From Chloroflexota bacterium (lineage in GTDB: Bacteria > Chloroflexota > Dehalococcoidia > JACPPY01), in assembly GCA_016189825.1 (NCBI GenBank), contig JACPRR010000146.1, positions 1 through 9,266 on the forward strand: a stretch of 9,266 bases of DNA, written 5' to 3'. The notes below the pieces were generated by a model that had not been told where the DNA came from, did no database searches, and saw only the letters and a list, made by a program, of their open reading frames with translations. Each line of letters starts with the position of its first letter. Position 1 is the first letter of the stretch. Shown here in pieces: positions 6,809 to 9,266 of this stretch. The translations under genes were made by a program, and so were the position numbers.

Positions 6809-7021
6809 ATGGCAGTATGCGCTGTCTGCGGCAAGAACGAGGCCGGGTACAACTGCACCAAGTGCGGCGTTCCGACCTGCGTTGAATGCACCAAGGAGGC
6901 CTACATACAGGAAACAGGCCCGTGGTGCATGAGCGTTGGCGTCCCGGTATCCCAGATTTGGGCCGGCGAGAAGTACGTCAAGGTCTGTCCCAAGTGTTTC
7001 CAGGAAGCGGAGCTTCTCTAG
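6809..7021 (+). CDS. Small nine-cysteine zinc-finger-like protein between cdhC and cdhA
   Basis: I do not recognise this 70-residue protein as a named family. Its cysteines are Cys4, Cys7, Cys16, Cys19, Cys24, Cys27, Cys40, Cys60 and Cys63. Four CxxC pairs (4/7, 16/19, 24/27, 60/63) suggest two metal sites. The run 'CAVCGKNEAGYNCTKCG' followed by 'TCVEC' resembles HIT- or B-box-type zinc fingers. It is soluble and has no signal peptide. The start is ATG 6809 with AGGAGG at 6793-6798, 10 bases upstream. It sits 36 bases after cdhC and 86 bases before the cdhA-like gene on the same strand, so it is probably co-transcribed. The position suggests a structural subunit, or a role in metal handling or A-cluster assembly; that is inference. 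It could equally bind an Fe-S cluster or zinc. Confidence 0.82.
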   Translation: MAVCAVCGKNEAGYNCTKCGVPTCVECTKEAYIQETGPWCMSVGVPVSQIWAGEKYVKVCPKCFQEAELL

Positions 7022-7029
7022 CGTGAGCC

Positions 7030-7050
7030 AGGGAGGCTCCTCCCTTTCTT
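7030..7050 (+). terminator. Terminator-like hairpin between the Cys-rich gene and cdhA
   Basis: AGGGAG (7030-7035) pairs perfectly with CTCCCT (7040-7045) around a GCTC loop, and the tail reads TTTCTT. It lies 9 bases after the stop of the Cys-rich gene. With only a short, broken T-tract it may act as a partial terminator or RNA-processing site that sets the ratio of subunits, since cdhA appears to belong to the same transcript. Confidence 0.45.
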
Positions 7051-7107
7051 GCCGGACCGAGGTGTTCCCGATCTGATGACCAACTGACGATAGGGGGAAG
7101 GAGAAAA

Positions 7108-9266
7108 ATGACGACAAGTGAAAAACGAGTCGCTCGTATCCAGGGGAGATACGACCTGGACTTGACCAAGCATGTGATCAACAAGCCAGGCATCAGGTGG
7201 GACTGGCTGATCGCGGACATGGAAGAGGATGCTCCGGAGCACCGCATCCGGAGCATCGAGGAGTTCCGCCTGGCGCCGCTGGCGAACGCCGAAGATATTG
7301 CCGAGTGGGACATCGATGTGGTCAACAAGGTCCACCCACCGATGTACGCGCTGTCCAGGGGACAAAGCGAGCAGGCCGCCGCGCTGGAAAGCCTTCAGGA
7401 CGTCTTGAAGGGCTGCAAGACGCAGATGATGTCTGCGAGGCGGGCTGTTGATTGGGCTTTGGCGAAGCATCCCAGGGACAAGAAGATGACCTTCGGCGCC
7501 CAGATGGACAACATGGACGCCACCTTCATTTCCATGCTGGCCGGCTTCCATCCCTGGTCGCTCGAACGGATCGAGGTGGCCATGAACTACGCCGAAGACC
7601 AGGTCAAGAGGGCACAGGCCGTTGCTGCCGAGGGCAACGCCGGTGTTCCGGAACTGGAGTCGCACGCGATGCACTGCGGCAGCGTGTTGCTCATCGCCCA
7701 GGAGATCCTCGAGCTGATCAAGGTGAACCTCTTCGGGTTTACTACCGCAGGGAGTTTGAGCCTGGCCGACGTTGCCTGGTACCCGCTGCCGATCTGGACA
7801 GGCAGGGGGATGATGGACAAGGGGAAGAGGTCAGTTGTCTTCGTGGGCGACGACTTTATCCCCATGTGCCTGATGGTGGAGAAGCTGAAAGCAGGCGGCT
7901 CTGCTGAGAAGTACGAGGTATGCGGCATAGGACAGGCGGCCGACGACCTGCCCCGCTTCTACGATAGGGCCCGCATGACAGGGCCACAGGTGCGAGCCCG
8001 GAAAATACTGAGGACCGGCGTTTTCGACGTCATTGTTGGCAGCGATGCCTGCACCGATGTCGACCTGATCGCTGAAGCAAAACGGACGGATGCGAAGCTG
8101 ATATGGGTGGGCGCGAATCCGCTGGGATCCCTCACCGACAGGTCAGCGGAGCCCGCCGAAGCCATTGCCAGGGACATACTGGGTAACGCCGGCGCCGCCT
8201 GGGTAAAGAGCATGGACAAGGCGGCCGAGGTCATACTGAAAGTCCTGGAAGGGGTTGGTGAGCGCAAAGGCGCCTACGTCATGGACGAGGCGAAAGCCAG
8301 GGCTGAAGCCTCCCGTTGCCGGGAGAATTGTGATCTGTGCACGTACGCCTGCCCCAATGCGGTGCAGGTCAGCAAGGGCATCAAGGCGCTCAAGCATGGG
8401 GACGGCTTAAAAGCCCTCGCAGAGCTGGAGAAGAAGTGCTGCCTGTTCGGAAACTGCGACAATGCCTGCCCGGAAAAGATCCCGATCTCGGACATGATGG
8501 TCGCATCCTTTGCCCAGAAAGCCCCGAACGACAAGTTCCTGTTCCGTGGTGGAAGGATATTCGCCACCAACTCGGAAATCCGCGCCTACGGGTACACTGC
8601 GTTTCCCGGCAACTGCCCGGGTTGGTTCGCCATCATAGGCTGCGGCCGGTCAAATGGGGACGAAGTGCAATGGATGGCGAATGAGCTGGGCTCGCGCAAC
8701 GGCATCGTTTCCATGGCCGGTTGCATCGTGGGAGACATCGCACACTATTATGATGCGGAAGAGCGGAAGTGGTTCGTGCAGAAATACCCCTACTGGATGC
8801 AGCCCCGAGCGGTTGCCAACTATGGCGGATGCTCGGCCTGCATGGCCTTGCCCATGGTTACGGTGAAGTACTCCCGCGGCGGCACCGGCGTGACTACGGT
8901 GGCGAACTACGTTGAGAACGTCGACGAGGCGCAGCCGATATTCGTCTCCGGGACGATAGTCTGGGGCTCCCTGCCGGAGCGAATGTACTCCATCGTTCGC
9001 GGCCTGGTGCGCAGCGGTCAGCCGGTTGTGGTCGGGCCGCTATCCGGCCTTGAAGAAAAATGGAAGGGCCTGATGCCCGGCAACAAGTGGGACTGGAAGC
9101 GTTACTACAGCTACGATGCGTTGGCCCGAAAGAAGAGGGTGGTAGAGCCGTTCCCGAAGCACATGCTCATGGTGGCCGAGACCAAGGAAGAGGCCATCAA
9201 CATGGCATGCGGCTTCGAGATGATGGTGATGACGCCATTCATCATGCGCATGGCCATACTCGAGTC
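7108..9266 (+). CDS. cdhA: CdhA-like large subunit of CODH/ACS, divergent active site, cut by window edge
   Basis: An open frame of 719 codons without a stop continues past the window; archaeal CdhA is about 780-810 residues, so little is missing. Family likeness is clear in 'ELESHAMHCG', 'ILRTGVFDVIVGSDAC', 'FAIIGCGRSNGDEVQWM', 'SMAGCIVGDI' and 'ANYGGCSAC'. CdhA normally interconverts CO and CO2 at a Ni-Fe-S C-cluster and passes CO to CdhC. Likely C-cluster cysteines Cys315, Cys512, Cys539 and Cys575 are present. However, the His ligand motif GHN reads GDD (247-249), and the expected GICC reads GIGQ (273-276). The N-terminal B/D-cluster cysteines and the HTGHARH-type catalytic histidines are absent. 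Ferredoxin-like motifs remain: Cys404/408/411/415 and Cys444/445/450/454. The start is ATG 7108 with AAGGAG at 7098-7103. It may not be a working CO dehydrogenase. Confidence 0.8.
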   Translation, partial: MTTSEKRVARIQGRYDLDLTKHVINKPGIRWDWLIADMEEDAPEHRIRSIEEFRLAPLANAEDIAEWDIDVVNKVHPPMYALSRGQSEQAAALESLQDVLKGCKTQMMSARRAVDWALAKHPRDKKMTFGAQMDNMDATFISMLAGFHPWSLERIEVAMNYAEDQVKRAQAVAAEGNAGVPELESHAMHCGSVLLIAQEILELIKVNLFGFTTAGSLSLADVAWYPLPIWTGRGMMDKGKRSVVFVGDDFIPMCLMVEKLKAGGSAEKYEVCGIGQAADDLPRFYDRARMTGPQVRARKILRTGVFDVIVGSDACTDVDLIAEAKRTDAKLIWVGANPLGSLTDRSAEPAEAIARDILGNAGAAWVKSMDKAAEVILKVLEGVGERKGAYVMDEAKARAEASRCRENCDLCTYACPNAVQVSKGIKALKHGDGLKALAELEKKCCLFGNCDNACPEKIPISDMMVASFAQKAPNDKFLFRGGRIFATNSEIRAYGYTAFPGNCPGWFAIIGCGRSNGDEVQWMANELGSRNGIVSMAGCIVGDIAHYYDAEERKWFVQKYPYWMQPRAVANYGGCSACMALPMVTVKYSRGGTGVTTVANYVENVDEAQPIFVSGTIVWGSLPERMYSIVRGLVRSGQPVVVGPLSGLEEKWKGLMPGNKWDWKRYYSYDALARKKRVVEPFPKHMLMVAETKEEAINMACGFEMMVMTPFIMRMAILE

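Noticed and set aside
5753..7117. A 454-residue open frame on the minus strand
   Set aside because: It lies opposite cdhC and the Cys-rich gene, shows no recognisable domain and is explained by GC-rich codon usage on the other strand.

Overview
This looks like a GC-rich anaerobic bacterium, most likely a Chloroflexota of the Dehalococcoidia type. The basis is an archaeal-style (Cdh-type) CO dehydrogenase/acetyl-CoA synthase gene set, beside a Pro/Thr-rich secreted lipoprotein and a VapBC pair, with bacterial Shine-Dalgarno sites and sigma70-like promoters. The taxonomic call is inference; there is no rRNA or other marker here.

Left half, minus strand. Reading right to left, there is a VapB/VapC-type toxin-antitoxin pair (4071-3332) with its own promoter and a candidate operator. 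Next comes a large heparinase II/III-like lipoprotein (3286-476). Last is the start of a formyltransferase, cut by the window edge, that resembles the N-terminal domain of 10-formyltetrahydrofolate dehydrogenase (338 to beyond 1). Around 4072-4230 transcription diverges.

Right half, plus strand. A small M50 (site-2 type) membrane metalloprotease gene (4231-4884) is followed by a sigma70-consensus promoter and a gene-free leader of about 465 bases. After the leader comes a tight cluster: the acetyl-CoA synthase catalytic subunit CdhC (5399-6772), a 70-residue nine-cysteine protein (6809-7021), and a CdhA-like large subunit running off the right edge (7108 to beyond 9266).

The main result is in cdhC. 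Its reading frame is interrupted by one in-frame TGA (6320-6322), and the same frame then continues without a break to a TAG at 6770. The TGA falls exactly on the first cysteine of the Cys-Gly-Cys motif that holds the two nickel atoms of the A-cluster. The spacing from the four Fe-S cysteines (3, 9, 10 and 67 residues) equals that of the Moorella enzyme as I remember it. The gene is therefore best read as a selenocysteine-containing acetyl-CoA synthase (Sec308-Gly-Cys310), not as two genes or a pseudogene. Two SECIS-like hairpins follow the TGA, neither conclusive.

The partner CdhA-like protein is also unusual. It keeps four of the six expected C-cluster positions and its ferredoxin-like motifs. 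It lacks the N-terminal B/D-cluster cysteines, the catalytic histidine motif, the C-cluster His ligand (GDD in place of GHN) and one C-cluster Cys. Together this suggests a divergent ACS/CODH-like module with altered chemistry on both subunits, with an uncharacterised Cys-rich protein encoded between them. Alignments to reference enzymes were made from memory and need confirming.
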